Of a stretch of 33,316 nucleotides of DNA, positions 25,415-33,316 are shown in pieces. The stretch is from an uncultured Planctomyces sp. Lineage in GTDB: Bacteria > Planctomycetota > Planctomycetia > Planctomycetales > Planctomycetaceae. The notes beneath the pieces were generated by a model that saw only the letters and a program-made list of their open reading frames with translations, made no database searches and was not told the origin of the DNA. The translations under genes and the position numbers were made by a program. The stretch is taken from positions 1 through 33,316 of the forward strand of contig CALDJX010000595.1 of NCBI GenBank assembly GCA_937899075.1. The letters run 5' to 3'. The number at the start of each line of letters is the position of its first letter. Position 1 is the first letter of the stretch.

Positions 25415-25974
25415 TCCTCTGAGTCCTTCATACATGTTTGTAAAACAGAAACTTTTTCGTAAACGACTTCAATAAGTCAGAAGTGATGTCTCATCAGCGA
25501 AGTGGGCGTACTTTTCGAGTGAGTAGGCTTTGACGCTTAGATAGACGCACCTCCTTTCCTGTCGTTTCTGGTGGCGAATGTCGCCATAGTGTCATTGTCT
25601 TTTCGAAATCGAGCGGGTGGTGATCTCGATTGAGCGCGAACCTATTTCGCAATAGCCAGGATCGAATGTGCCGACTGTTAACTCTCCGTGAACCTGAAAA
25701 ATTGAGTCGCGAGCCTGTCGAGCGTTGCCTTTGACCGGTTGCCTTGCCGGCAGGCGTCATGCTTTACCTTTCTCTGACTGGGCGAACTCTGATGGCTCGC
25801 AGTGAAGGTCTGGTGAAGTGCCGATCAACTCTCGAAGAATCCGAAAACTGGCCATGCATCCTCTCCGCGTTTGGCTTCTGGTAGATTCACAGCGATTTAC
25901 GACACTCAAGCGGGCCACAAATCAGGGCTACGGATTTCGAAATCGCAACTCAGAACTCGCAGGATGTTGGTGCC
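25415..25974. other. Divergent intergenic region between the DUF1559 and DUF1501 genes
   Basis: About 560 bases in which I find no gene, clear promoter or repeat. A weak TTGAAG/TCTGTT pair on the reverse strand is too poor to call. The reverse frame 25494-25760 shows no protein features. Confidence 0.5.
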
Positions 25975-27510
25975 ATGAACACAAAGTCTGATCGAGAAAT
26001 ATCTGCCGCCGTCACCCGTCGCGGTTTCATGGACGACATGTCGCGAGGCCTCAGCGGCATTGCGTTGGCAGGCCTTCTCGCCACCGACCGCTTGTTAAGC
26101 AAGCAGGCTTCAGGGGCCGAGCCGTCGTCAGAAGATTCACGCGAAACGGCAAGCAGGAGATCTCCGATCCGTCCAGAGATCGATCCTTCGCGACCGTTCG
26201 GCGCACGCGACTCACACTTTCCCGCGCGAGCGAAGAACGTCGTTGTCATCTTTTGCTCTGGCGCGTGCAGCCACCTCGACACGTTTGATTACAAGCCGGA
26301 GCTGATTACTCGACACGGTCAGGCGATGCCGGGCGGTGACGGACTGATCACTTTTCAGGGTGAACAGGGAAACCTGACGAAGAGCCCCTGGAAGTTTCGC
26401 CCGCGTGGCGAGAGCGGGAAAATGGTTTCCGATCTCGTGCCACAACTCGGCGACCTCGCTGATGACATGTGCTTCTTCCACTCGCTGACCAGTAAGACGA
26501 ACACGCACGGCCCCGGCGAGAACTTCATGTCGACCGGCGCGACGCTCGACGGCTTTCCGAGCATGGGTGCGTGGCTCACCTGGGCACTCGGCAGCGAAAG
26601 CGAAGAACTGCCGGCGTACGTGGCGATTCCAGATCCCCGAGGAACGCCGCAGTCGAGTGTGAACAACTGGGGGCCGGGCTTCCTGCCCGCCGCGTTCCAG
26701 GGAACCGACTTCAACGCTTCCAAGCCAATTCGAAATCTTGAGCGTCCAACTGGCCTGTCAGCGAGTGCTGACCGCAAGACGCGAGACTTCCTGCAACGCC
26801 TGAACCGGTCGCACCTCGAACGATTTCCTGGTGATACAGAACTCGCGGCAAGGATCTCCAGTTACGAACTCGCGGCGAGAATGCAGCTCAGCGTTCCGGA
26901 AGTCAGCGACCTGTCGTCCGAGCCAGACCACATCGTGAAAATGTACGGAGCGGACGACACCGAGAATCCGTTGAAGGCTTCGTACGCAAAGAACTGCATG
27001 CTTGCTCGAAAACTTGTCGAGAAGGGCGTGCGTTTCGTCCAGATCTTCAACGGTGCTTACCAGACGGGCGGCGAAGGCGTCAGCAACTGGGACGGGCACA
27101 AGTCGCTCGAGCCTCAATACCAAAAGCACGGTCAGGTACTCGACCAGCCAACCGCGGCGTTGCTGAAGGATTTGAAGCAGCGAGGGCTGCTGAAAGACAC
27201 GCTCGTCGTGTGGTGTACCGAGTTCGGCCGAATGCCCACTTTCCAGAAGGGAGCCAGCGGTCGAGACCACAACCCGTCAGGGTTCACGGCGTGGCTGGCG
27301 GGAGCCGGCGTCAAAGCACCGTTCAGCTACGGGGCGACGGACGAGTTCGGCTACAAGGCTGTCGAAAACGTCACGACCGTCTACGACTTCCACGCGACGA
27401 TTCTGCACTTGCTGGGCCTCGACCACGAACGCCTGACGTTTTACCACAACGGCCTGGAACGCCGCCTGACCGACGTCCACGGCCACGTTATCAAAGACGT
27501 ACTTGTGTGA
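25975..27510 (+). CDS. DUF1501 domain protein, Tat-exported
   Basis: A 511-residue protein. It starts with a twin-arginine-type signal ([19 protein letters not shown], about 13-31), so periplasmic export is expected. Characteristic DUF1501 stretches follow: [21 protein letters not shown] near the start of the fold, [58 protein letters not shown], and a late histidine in [18 protein letters not shown]. The family resembles sulfatases and alkaline phosphatases in fold and is usually paired in planctomycetes with a DUF1549/DUF1553 cytochrome-like protein; that partner is absent here. Activity is not established. AGGA lies ten bases before the ATG. A strong bidirectional terminator follows. Confidence 0.93.
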   Translation: MNTKSDREISAAVTRRGFMDDMSRGLSGIALAGLLATDRLLSKQASGAEPSSEDSRETASRRSPIRPEIDPSRPFGARDSHFPARAKNVVVIFCSGACSHLDTFDYKPELITRHGQAMPGGDGLITFQGEQGNLTKSPWKFRPRGESGKMVSDLVPQLGDLADDMCFFHSLTSKTNTHGPGENFMSTGATLDGFPSMGAWLTWALGSESEELPAYVAIPDPRGTPQSSVNNWGPGFLPAAFQGTDFNASKPIRNLERPTGLSASADRKTRDFLQRLNRSHLERFPGDTELAARISSYELAARMQLSVPEVSDLSSEPDHIVKMYGADDTENPLKASYAKNCMLARKLVEKGVRFVQIFNGAYQTGGEGVSNWDGHKSLEPQYQKHGQVLDQPTAALLKDLKQRGLLKDTLVVWCTEFGRMPTFQKGASGRDHNPSGFTAWLAGAGVKAPFSYGATDEFGYKAVENVTTVYDFHATILHLLGLDHERLTFYHNGLERRLTDVHGHVIKDVLV

Positions 27511-27558
27511 CTCGACCGGGCGATCTGACTCCGCGCGGCAGGCTTCCGGAAAACAAAA

Positions 27559-27598
27559 GAGGCGACGCAGACAATTTGTCTGTGTCGCCTCTTTTTTT
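27559..27598. terminator. Bidirectional intrinsic terminator
   Basis: GAGGCGACGCAGACA (27559-27573) pairs with TGTCTGTGTCGCCTC (27577-27591) with one G-T wobble and a three-base loop. TTTTTTT follows on the plus strand; on the minus strand the stem is followed by TTTTGTTT. It sits between the convergent DUF1501 and helix-turn-helix genes and should serve both. Confidence 0.9.
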
Positions 27599-27627
27599 GT
27601 GTATCGCAGAAGTCTTCGCTGATTCAG

Positions 27628-27909
27628 TTATCCGCGTTTGACGCGGTACTTTTCGAGCCACACGATAACTTCAGTTCGGCGGTAACGATAATCGCCGCCA
27701 ATCTTGAACGCAGGAAGCTGTTCCTTGTTGACCAGCTCCCAAATCTTTGTGCGTGAAAGACTGAGGAATTCCATGAGCTGCCGAGTCGTCATCAACTCAT
27801 CATCCCAGTGAATCGTCCGCTTTGGTTTTTCAGGCTTCGGTACAGCAGCCTTTTCAGCTTCTTCTGCGGCAACCTTCTCCGCAGCTTCTGCCAGTTTCTT
27901 GTCCGACAT
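27628..27909 (-). CDS. Excisionase/MerR-like helix-turn-helix DNA-binding protein
   Basis: A 93-residue protein. Residues 1-30 are charged and Ala/Glu-rich, likely a helix. Residues 40-88 are a winged helix-turn-helix of the excisionase type: MTTRQLMEFLSLSRTKIWEL, then NKEQLPAFKIGGDYRYRRTEV and VIVWLEKYRV. The Arg/Tyr-rich segment (YRYRRTEV) is the typical wing and linker. In phages and integrating elements such proteins help excision, but planctomycetes use many as regulators. No integrase or att site lies in the window, so a regulatory role is more likely. The start ATG at 27909 has a GGGGGTG site directly upstream. It converges on the DUF1501 gene; I see no target. Confidence 0.88.
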   Translation of the reverse strand: MSDKKLAEAAEKVAAEEAEKAAVPKPEKPKRTIHWDDELMTTRQLMEFLSLSRTKIWELVNKEQLPAFKIGGDYRYRRTEVIVWLEKYRVKRG

Positions 27910-28490
27910 TGCTCACCCCCTTCGATGGCATAACCATCGTCCCGAGAAAAAGTGGAGATGTTGACTTCACCAGCAGATTACAAATCCAGACAACCAAACG
28001 GTTCCGTTCGCAGTCCAGTTCCGACGCATTCGTAATCGTACAAGGGCGAAGCCACAAACGTGCACACTCACATGAATGCACTTGGATAAGTCGATAATTC
28101 TATCAACTGTGTTCGTATTTGAAACCTGAATCTCTCGTTAAACAATCGTATTCATCACCTGTCCGGATTGACCGGGATATGAATGTGACGGGTCGTGATT
28201 GATCGGTTTCAAAAGTTGTCACACGTCAGGCACAAACGTGCCAGTCACAAATTTCATGGATTTATCTATTTGTTTTCTCGGTTTTTCATGGTCGTACTGC
28301 ATCGAATCAGCAATCGGTCACTGCACCGTCGCCGCGAGTTGAGGCGATCATTATCCTGTCGACCTGGCAAATCTGTCATGCAGAAGTCGCAGAACTCGAC
28401 TTCGTACATTTGTTCAAAGTTGCCGAAAAAAGGCCAGGGCTACGGCACGGGATCAGAATCTTCACTTATAGCAACGGTAAGGTACGAATC
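27910..28490. other. Divergent intergenic region between the helix-turn-helix gene and the M24 peptidase
   Basis: About 580 bases, noticeably more AT-rich than the coding neighbours. The peptidase frame is open back to 28410, but the extra residues are not like the family. Short forward frames (such as 28195-28524) do not look coding. No RNA gene or repeat is clear. AT-richness would suit promoters for both genes. Confidence 0.5.
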
Positions 28491-29564
28491 ATGTCAAACG
28501 TTGAACGATTACAAGCGGCGTTAATCGAACGCGACCTCCCGGCTGTCGTGATCAGCAACCTGCCGGCGATCTACTGGTTGACGGGGTTTACCGGAAGCTT
28601 CGGGCTGGCCGTCGTGACTCGCGATTCGGGCGTTTTACTCACCGACAGCCGCTACACGATTCAGGCGGCCGAGCAGTGCAGCGACCTGCCGGTTGACTCA
28701 TTCCGAACGCCGCAGAAGGCCGAAGAATTTCTCGCCGAACACGTCGCGAGACTTGGAATTTCGAAACTGGCCTTCGATCGAAATCACGTCACGGTTGGGA
28801 CGCTTGAGAAGTGGAACAAGGCGCTCTCAGACATCGAGCTGCTTCCGACCGACGACCCGATCGACGATCTGCGAATGTGCAAGTCGGCCGAGGAAGTTGC
28901 CAAAGTCCGACACTGCTGCGGGATTTCGGACAAGGCTCTCGAGATGTTGCTGACGATCGCTCGGCCGGGCGTCTCTGAGTTGCAGCTTTTCTGGGCGTTT
29001 GAGGATTTCCTGAGGGAGCATTCGGCGACGTCCGCGTTCGACCCGATCATGATCAGCGGTCTGCGAACGGCTCGGCCACACGGGAACCCCAGTGCCAAGC
29101 TTCTCGAAAAAGGCGACCTGATCACGTTTGATCTAGGAGCCCGCGTCGACGGCTACAATAGCGACATCACGCGAACCGTCGTCCTCGGTCCGGCGTCTGA
29201 CTGGCAACGTCAGACTTACGAGCAGCTCCTTAAAGCGCAGTGCGCATGTGTCGAAGCGATGAAGCCCGGAGTGAACGGAAAAGACGTCGATGGGCTGGCT
29301 CGTCAGATTCTCGACGAGCAGGATCTCGCCCAGCACTTTGGTCATGGGCTGGGCCACGGTTTGGGAGCACTTGTTCACGATACCGGGCGGCTCTCGTCGA
29401 CAGTCGATCAGAACATCGAAGTCGGCCAAATCTGGACCATCGAACCGGGAGTTTACATCGAAGGCTCTGGCGGAATGCGAATTGAAGACGACATCGTCAT
29501 CACTGAAAACGGCTGCGACGTCCTGACCGCATTCCCGAAACACTTGATCGAAATCGACTGCTGA
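28491..29564 (+). CDS. M24 family metallopeptidase, Xaa-Pro aminopeptidase/dipeptidase type
   Basis: A 357-residue protein. Residues 1-about 125 are the creatinase-like N-domain (YWLTGFTGSFGLAVV, LLTDSRYTIQA). The pita-bread catalytic domain (about 130-357) has substrate-binding His197 in TARPHGNPS and all five metal ligands: Asp214 and Asp225 (FDLG and SDITRT), His289 (GHGLGHGLGALVHD), Glu318 (TIEPGVY) and Glu332 (RIEDD). It should release an N-terminal residue before proline, or split X-Pro dipeptides, using two Mn2+ or Co2+ ions, in the cytosol. The ATG at 28491 is preferred over upstream in-frame codons; AAGG lies nearby (28479-28482). Downstream, after a palindromic repeat, lies pdxJ. 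The specific subtype (PepP or PepQ) is not decided by the sequence I can see. Confidence 0.92.
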   Translation: MSNVERLQAALIERDLPAVVISNLPAIYWLTGFTGSFGLAVVTRDSGVLLTDSRYTIQAAEQCSDLPVDSFRTPQKAEEFLAEHVARLGISKLAFDRNHVTVGTLEKWNKALSDIELLPTDDPIDDLRMCKSAEEVAKVRHCCGISDKALEMLLTIARPGVSELQLFWAFEDFLREHSATSAFDPIMISGLRTARPHGNPSAKLLEKGDLITFDLGARVDGYNSDITRTVVLGPASDWQRQTYEQLLKAQCACVEAMKPGVNGKDVDGLARQILDEQDLAQHFGHGLGHGLGALVHDTGRLSSTVDQNIEVGQIWTIEPGVYIEGSGGMRIEDDIVITENGCDVLTAFPKHLIEIDC

Positions 29565-29587
29565 GAAGTCCTCGTATCGTCATGAAT

Positions 29588-29662
29588 CAGGAACACTGAT
29601 AAACGCTGGTCTCCACTAATTCATTCTTTTTGATTAGCGAAGATAGTGCTTATCAGCGTTCC
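29588..29662. repeat. Imperfect inverted repeat, family B copy 2
   Basis: The left arm (29588-29609, containing GGAACACTGATAAACGCTGG) and right arm (29641-29662, containing GCTTATCAGCGTTCC) are imperfect inverted copies. The left arm matches the family B element at 18733-18810 in almost every base. It lies between the M24 peptidase and pdxJ. Confidence 0.78.
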
Positions 29663-29699
29663 AAAGTTTTGCATTTTTTCCTGGAACTATGTGATTGCC

Positions 29700-30416
29700 A
29701 TGCCTCGTCTCGGAGTAAACATCGACCACGTCGCCACCATTCGCCAGGCTCGGCAGACGGTTGAGCCCGATCCCGTCTGGGCGGCCTCGCTGGCTGAACT
29801 CGGCGGCGCTGACGGAATCACAATTCATCTTCGCGAAGACCGACGTCACATCCAGGACCGCGATGTCCGCGTGCTGCGAGACACGGTTCAGGTGAAGCTG
29901 AATCTTGAAATGGCAACCGCCGAAGAGATCGTCCAGATCGCTCTGAAGACGAAGCCGGGGCAGGTCACGCTGGTGCCTGAGAAGCGGCAGGAAATTACGA
30001 CTGAAGGCGGCCTCGACGTCATCGGCAATCGCAAACGCCTCGGCGAAGTTGTGAAGCAGCTTCAGGATGCCGGCATCGAAGTCAGCCTGTTTATCGATCC
30101 GGAGGCGGATCAGATCGAGGCTTCACGAGAACTTGGTGTGTCGGCCATCGAGCTTCACACCGGCTGCTACGCAGATGCGATTTCCGAAACGGCTCAACTG
30201 GACGAGCTGCGAAAGCTCGAAGCTGCAGGACAAGCCGCACGTGACGCCGGCCTGCTGCTTCACATGGGGCACGGACTTACTTATCGGAACGTGATTCCGG
30301 TTGCGCAAATTGAGGGAACCTGCGAGCTGAACATCGGGCACAGCATCATCGCTCGCGCCGTGCTTGTTGGTCTGGAACGGGCGGTTCGAGAAATGAAGCA
30401 ACTGATCACGGTTTAA
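29700..30416 (+). CDS. pdxJ: Pyridoxine 5'-phosphate synthase
   Basis: A 238-residue protein, the usual length. PdxJ condenses 1-deoxyxylulose 5-phosphate with 3-amino-1-hydroxyacetone 1-phosphate to form pyridoxine 5'-phosphate, the last ring-forming step of the DXP-dependent vitamin B6 pathway. Family signatures in order: [15 protein letters not shown] near the start, [71 protein letters not shown] and [13 protein letters not shown]. The TIM barrel looks complete and the active-site histidines are present. The ATG at 29700 is chosen by family convention (M[12 protein letters not shown]); a GTG at 29691 with TGGA upstream is also possible. No other B6 genes lie in the window. Confidence 0.97.
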   Translation: MPRLGVNIDHVATIRQARQTVEPDPVWAASLAELGGADGITIHLREDRRHIQDRDVRVLRDTVQVKLNLEMATAEEIVQIALKTKPGQVTLVPEKRQEITTEGGLDVIGNRKRLGEVVKQLQDAGIEVSLFIDPEADQIEASRELGVSAIELHTGCYADAISETAQLDELRKLEAAGQAARDAGLLLHMGHGLTYRNVIPVAQIEGTCELNIGHSIIARAVLVGLERAVREMKQLITV

Positions 30417-30729
30417 TCACGAGAATTTGAGCGCGAGCGATCATCACAAACCTCGGATTGAAGAGCCGTCCGAGAGCTCGCTCCGCCTGTCATGAACCGT
30501 CTGACCGGCACGGCCCGTTAGTTGTGAGCTGCCCAATTGTCGGCAACCGCTGTTTCGCTGTCGAAATGGATTCTTCCCGTGATACTATCTTTTCGGACGT
30601 AACGTCGCGGATAAGCTCATTTCGTCATCGCTTTCGCCATTCAGGCTACGTCCCGCTGAGCTGCTCCATACTTTTGCAGCGTCGTGTTTTTATTCGAGCC
30701 TTCAGGATTGATGCGTCGAGGATTCTCTG
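30417..30729 (+). other. Intergenic stretch between pdxJ and the CCFG operon
   Basis: These 313 bases hold no gene I can support. TACTAT near 30583-30588 could be a -10, but no fitting -35 is present. The next gene has a clear GAGGA ribosome binding site at 30718-30722, so a new transcription unit probably begins here. Confidence 0.45.
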
Positions 30730-31440
30730 ATGTCACAGACAGTTGAACAAATGCCAGCAGAAACCAACGGAGTGAACAACGAATTTGACTACCGCCCGGT
30801 TCCGCCGCTGGCCGCGGTGACCGCCGTTCTGGGAGTGATTTCTCTCCTGGCTCTAATTACAGAATTCGCATTGCCGTTCGCTCTGTTCGGCATCGTGCTG
30901 GGAATTGTCGCGAAGCGACAGATTTCGCGCTCCGACGGCGCGTACAGCGGAATCTGGCTGGTTCGAGGCGGCCTGGTGCTCTGTGCTCTGTGCCTGTGTG
31001 GTGGATCGGCGTTCCACGCTTATGTTTACGCGACGGAAGTTCCGGAAGGTTACGTGCGTGTCAGCTTCGTGACGGACATCGCCAAAAACGACTTCGTGAC
31101 AATCGACGGCCGCGAAGATTTCCATCCGGACGTCAAGGCTCTTGACGGGAAGAAGCTCTTTCTCAAAGGATACATGTACCCCGACGGGCGTGCCGAAGGG
31201 CTGAGACAATTCATCCTTTGCAAAGACAGCGGCGAGTGCTGCTTCGGTGGGAAGCCCGCTCTGACCGATATGATCTTTATCAATATTCCGGATGGAGTGC
31301 CTCCTGCCAGATTTTACGACGGACTTGTTGCTGTGGCTGGCGATTTCCAGCTCGCCCCGGACCTTCGCAGAGCAGGCGAACTGAAGCCGGCCTACAAGAT
31401 CGACGCCTCGCTCGTTGAGGCTGCCAGAAAGTTGTACTAA
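30730..31440 (+). CDS. Membrane protein with DUF4190-like helices and a CCFG domain
   Basis: A 236-residue protein. Three membrane helices lie at about 27-45, 46-62 and 73-97; the first two resemble DUF4190 (AVTAVLGVISLLALITEFA then FGIVLGIVAKRQI). The C-terminal domain (about 108-236) is soluble and contains LDGKKLFLKGYMYPDG, an ECCFGGKPALTDMIFINI stretch with Cys170-Cys171, and DGLVAVAGDFQL. The same pattern occurs in the lipoprotein encoded next, so the domains are probably homologous; they also recall the small beta domain of DUF3299 proteins. The ATG has GAGGA seven bases upstream. The next gene begins three bases after the stop, which indicates an operon. Function is unknown; a paired-cysteine metal or thiol role is a guess. 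Confidence 0.85.
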   Translation: MSQTVEQMPAETNGVNNEFDYRPVPPLAAVTAVLGVISLLALITEFALPFALFGIVLGIVAKRQISRSDGAYSGIWLVRGGLVLCALCLCGGSAFHAYVYATEVPEGYVRVSFVTDIAKNDFVTIDGREDFHPDVKALDGKKLFLKGYMYPDGRAEGLRQFILCKDSGECCFGGKPALTDMIFINIPDGVPPARFYDGLVAVAGDFQLAPDLRRAGELKPAYKIDASLVEAARKLY

Positions 31441-31443
31441 GCC

Positions 31444-32400
31444 ATGATGCAGACGCCTGTTCGGATTGGGTGGAATGCGACGGTCGTGGCAGTTTTGTCG
31501 ACTGCGTTTCTGGGGACGACGTTTGCGTTTTTGGGGACGACGTTGACTGGCTGTGGGGCAGGAGTCGACTCGGCCGATTACGAGGTGATTCTCGACCCGC
31601 CTGAGACGTCGACACAACTTCCAGCTGAGTCGACGAACGTCTCTCCGGAGAAAACGGGCGAACCCGGCACAACCGCAGGCAACAAAACAACCGCAGGAAC
31701 TGGCGTTTCTGAGCAGCCGACCGAGGCCGAACTCGCTGACAACGCAGTGCAGCCAGTTTCGCCGCCGGACGCACAAGGCGACACCGCACCGACTGCAGTG
31801 CCCTCGGAAAGTCCGACACAGGCCGAGACGGTCGCGGCGGAGAATACCGGCACTGCCGGCGAGCCTGTAAACGATTCGGGACCGTCCACTCCGAAAGACG
31901 TTGATGATTCGGCTTCCTCAAAAACCAAAGTGGTCGCTGAAGAAAAAGTGAAGCAACCACGGATCGTGACGCTGCTGATCCCGGACAAGAAGTTCAAAGC
32001 CGAAGGCAAAGGTGCAGAGAAATCTTTGCGAGTCAGCTTTGACGATTTCGACCTGCTTAAGATCCTTAACATGGAGCCGGTAACCGAAGACGCGCCATCC
32101 AGAATGCCGAAGTGGCTGAAGGATCTCGACGGGAAGCGAATTCGCGTTCGCGGCTTCATGTTCCCTCCGTTCGAAGAAGAAGAAATCCCGGTTTTCACGC
32201 TGGCTCGTGACAATCAGATCTGCTGCTTCGGACGAAACCCGCTGGTGTACGACCTCGTCGACGTCTTCATGCGAAAAGGCGTCACGACTGATTACATTCA
32301 GAATCGACCGTTCGACGTGATCGGCGTTTTCCACATTGGCGACTCGATCGTCCCCGGCGAGCTGTACTCGATGGACGACGCGATCGTGATTGACCAATAA
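31444..32400 (+). CDS. Lipoprotein with a C-terminal CCFG domain
   Basis: A 318-residue protein. The signal sequence ends in a lipobox (LTGC, Cys37), so it should be anchored to a membrane by lipid. Residues about 40-165 are a low-complexity spacer rich in Thr, Pro, Glu and Ala. The C-terminal domain (about 190-318) contains LDGKRIRVRGFMFPPF, QICCFGRNPLVYDLVDVFM (Cys260-Cys261) and DVIGVFHIGDSIVPGELY, which parallels the C-terminal domain of the preceding membrane protein; DUF3299-like proteins are similar. A second ATG follows directly at 31447. There is no clear ribosome binding site, so translation is probably coupled to the upstream gene. The hydrophobic part of the signal contains an in-frame 21-base duplication. 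Function is unknown. Confidence 0.87.
   Translation: MMQTPVRIGWNATVVAVLSTAFLGTTFAFLGTTLTGCGAGVDSADYEVILDPPETSTQLPAESTNVSPEKTGEPGTTAGNKTTAGTGVSEQPTEAELADNAVQPVSPPDAQGDTAPTAVPSESPTQAETVAAENTGTAGEPVNDSGPSTPKDVDDSASSKTKVVAEEKVKQPRIVTLLIPDKKFKAEGKGAEKSLRVSFDDFDLLKILNMEPVTEDAPSRMPKWLKDLDGKRIRVRGFMFPPFEEEEIPVFTLARDNQICCFGRNPLVYDLVDVFMRKGVTTDYIQNRPFDVIGVFHIGDSIVPGELYSMDDAIVIDQ
31504..31545. repeat. In-frame 21-base tandem duplication in the lipoprotein signal sequence
   Basis: Units 31504-31524 and 31525-31545 differ at two positions and both contain GGGGACGACGTT. They encode AFLGTTF and AFLGTTL, doubling part of the hydrophobic segment just before the lipobox. Confidence 0.85.
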
Positions 32401-32483
32401 TCCTCGCCCTGCTATCCCCGAGCCAATCCTTCCGCTGCAACGCTGCCGGTAACGCACGGACAACTCCCGAAGGAGACACCATC

Positions 32484-33316
32484 ATGCTCAACGCATGGAA
32501 ATTCTCAGCCGCGGTTACAGCACTCGCATTTCTGATGACGACAGCGGGAGCCTCAGTCGCCCGGTGTTGCCCGTTCTGTTCCGCCCCGTCGTTAACGCTC
32601 GCCGAGCAAATGGCTCAGGCCGATGCCGCCGTGCTGGTTCAATGGGTCGGCGGTACGAAGGCGACCGAAAAATCCGCCGGCGAGACCGTTTACGAGATTC
32701 GCCAGATCGTTCGCAACCATAAAAACGAGCTGAAAGTCGAAGGCCGAGTAACGCTGCCTCGATATCGTGAAAGCAAAGTCGGCGACCTGTTTCTGCTGGT
32801 CGGCAGCAAGGGTACGACCATCGAGTGGGCAAGCCCGCTGGAAGTCACGGAAACGTCATTCAACTACGTGGCTCAGGCGCCGTCTCCCGAGGTGCCCACC
32901 GTGAAGCGGCTCGAGTATTACGCAAAGTTCCTCGAATACCCGGACCAGATGATCTCAAACGATGCGTACGGCGAATTCGCCAACGCGCCTTACGCGGACA
33001 TCACTCAGCTTTCCGACAAGCTTCCACGCGAAAAAATTCGCGGCTGGATCACCAACAAAGACACACCGCAAACTCGGATGGGTCTGTACGGTCTGCTGAT
33101 CGGCCTCGCGGGGACAGCCGCAGACTCGAAGGTCCTCGAAGAGAAAATCCTGGAGAAAACGGAAGATTTCCGTTTGGGTATCGACGGGCTGATGTCTGGC
33201 TATCTGCTGCTGACCGGTGACAAAGGTCTGACCGTTCTTGACGAGCACAAACTGAAAAATCGAGACGTCCCGTTCAGCGAAACTTACGCCGCGATGCAGG
33301 CTCTGCGGTTCATGTG
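32484..33316 (+). CDS. Secreted protein with a CCPFC motif (3' end cut off by window edge)
   Basis: From the ATG at 32484 the frame stays open to the window edge, giving 277 residues so far. AAGGAG (32470-32475) lies eight bases before the start. Residues 1-about 26 form a signal peptide (SAAVTALAFLMTTAGASVA), and just after it comes RCCPFCSAPSLTLAEQMAQAD, with three close cysteines. A beta-rich part (about 45-120, AAVLVQWVGG, VYEIRQIV, GDLFLLVGS) is followed by helices (about 135-277). I do not recognise the family; the Cys-Pro-x-Cys could bind metal or form a disulfide outside the cytoplasm. It is 83 bases after the lipoprotein gene on the same strand and may belong to that operon. Confidence 0.8.
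   Translation, partial: MLNAWKFSAAVTALAFLMTTAGASVARCCPFCSAPSLTLAEQMAQADAAVLVQWVGGTKATEKSAGETVYEIRQIVRNHKNELKVEGRVTLPRYRESKVGDLFLLVGSKGTTIEWASPLEVTETSFNYVAQAPSPEVPTVKRLEYYAKFLEYPDQMISNDAYGEFANAPYADITQLSDKLPREKIRGWITNKDTPQTRMGLYGLLIGLAGTAADSKVLEEKILEKTEDFRLGIDGLMSGYLLLTGDKGLTVLDEHKLKNRDVPFSETYAAMQALRFM

Noticed and set aside
25494-25760. Reverse open frame of 88 codons upstream of the DUF1559 gene
   Set aside because: No ribosome binding site and no protein-like pattern; left as intergenic.
27628-27909. Remnant of a prophage or integrative element
   Set aside because: Only the small helix-turn-helix gene hints at it; no integrase, att repeats, tRNA or phage genes are near.
30853-31776. Reverse open frame of 307 codons
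   Set aside because: Antisense to the CCFG membrane protein and lipoprotein genes; the product is Arg/Cys-rich with no motif.

Overview
This window is chromosomal DNA of a planctomycete (Planctomycetota, probably a member of the Planctomycetales/Planctomycetaceae; I do not assign a genus). The evidence is the combination of planctomycete-enriched families: a DUF1559 pseudopilin with an H-X9-DG tail, a DUF1501 protein, a Tat-exported Gfo/Idh/MocA oxidoreductase, a Ser/Thr kinase with DLG in place of DFG and external leucine-rich repeats, zinc-ribbon/HEAT/propeller membrane proteins, and moderately GC-rich DNA with roomy intergenic regions full of palindromes. I see no rRNA, tRNA, CRISPR array, transposase, integrase or prophage.

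Layout. Left edge (1-617, minus strand): the start of an F-type ATP synthase operon, with atpZ followed by a truncated subunit-I-like membrane protein, behind a good sigma70-type promoter. 1397-6226 (plus): a transmembrane Ser/Thr kinase with C-terminal leucine-rich repeats, then a translationally coupled pair, a DUF2157/DUF4401 membrane protein and a GDYXXLXY protein. 6346-9323: a Tat-exported sulfite-oxidase-type molybdoenzyme facing a secreted PhoD-like phosphatase, with a large inverted repeat between their 3' ends. 9783-12349: an nfeD-floA-hypothetical cluster, a membrane microdomain module. 12512-14248 (minus): a protein with four zinc ribbons. 14694-16487: corA, then infC, which most likely starts at the rare codon AUC. 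16748-18619 (minus): an IGHMBP2/UPF1-like SF1 helicase. 19034-20542: a secreted Gfo/Idh/MocA protein with a clear terminator. 20678-25414 (minus): a 1046-residue zinc ribbon/HEAT/transmembrane/propeller protein and a DUF1559 pseudopilin. 25975-27909: a DUF1501 protein converging on a small helix-turn-helix protein across a bidirectional terminator. 28491-30416: an M24 Xaa-Pro-type peptidase and pdxJ. 30730-33316: a membrane protein, a lipoprotein and a secreted protein (truncated by the right edge) in one likely operon; the first two share a related C-terminal domain with a CCFG motif.

The window is mostly housekeeping genes (ATP synthase, IF-3, pyridoxal phosphate synthesis, Mg2+ transport, a helicase) mixed with cell-envelope and exported proteins of uncertain role. 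The least explained items are the tandem CCFG-domain pair with its secreted neighbour, the zinc ribbon/HEAT/propeller membrane protein, the four-ribbon protein, and several families of nested palindromic intergenic repeats, two of which occur twice here. Functions are inferred from motifs read by eye; no database search was made.
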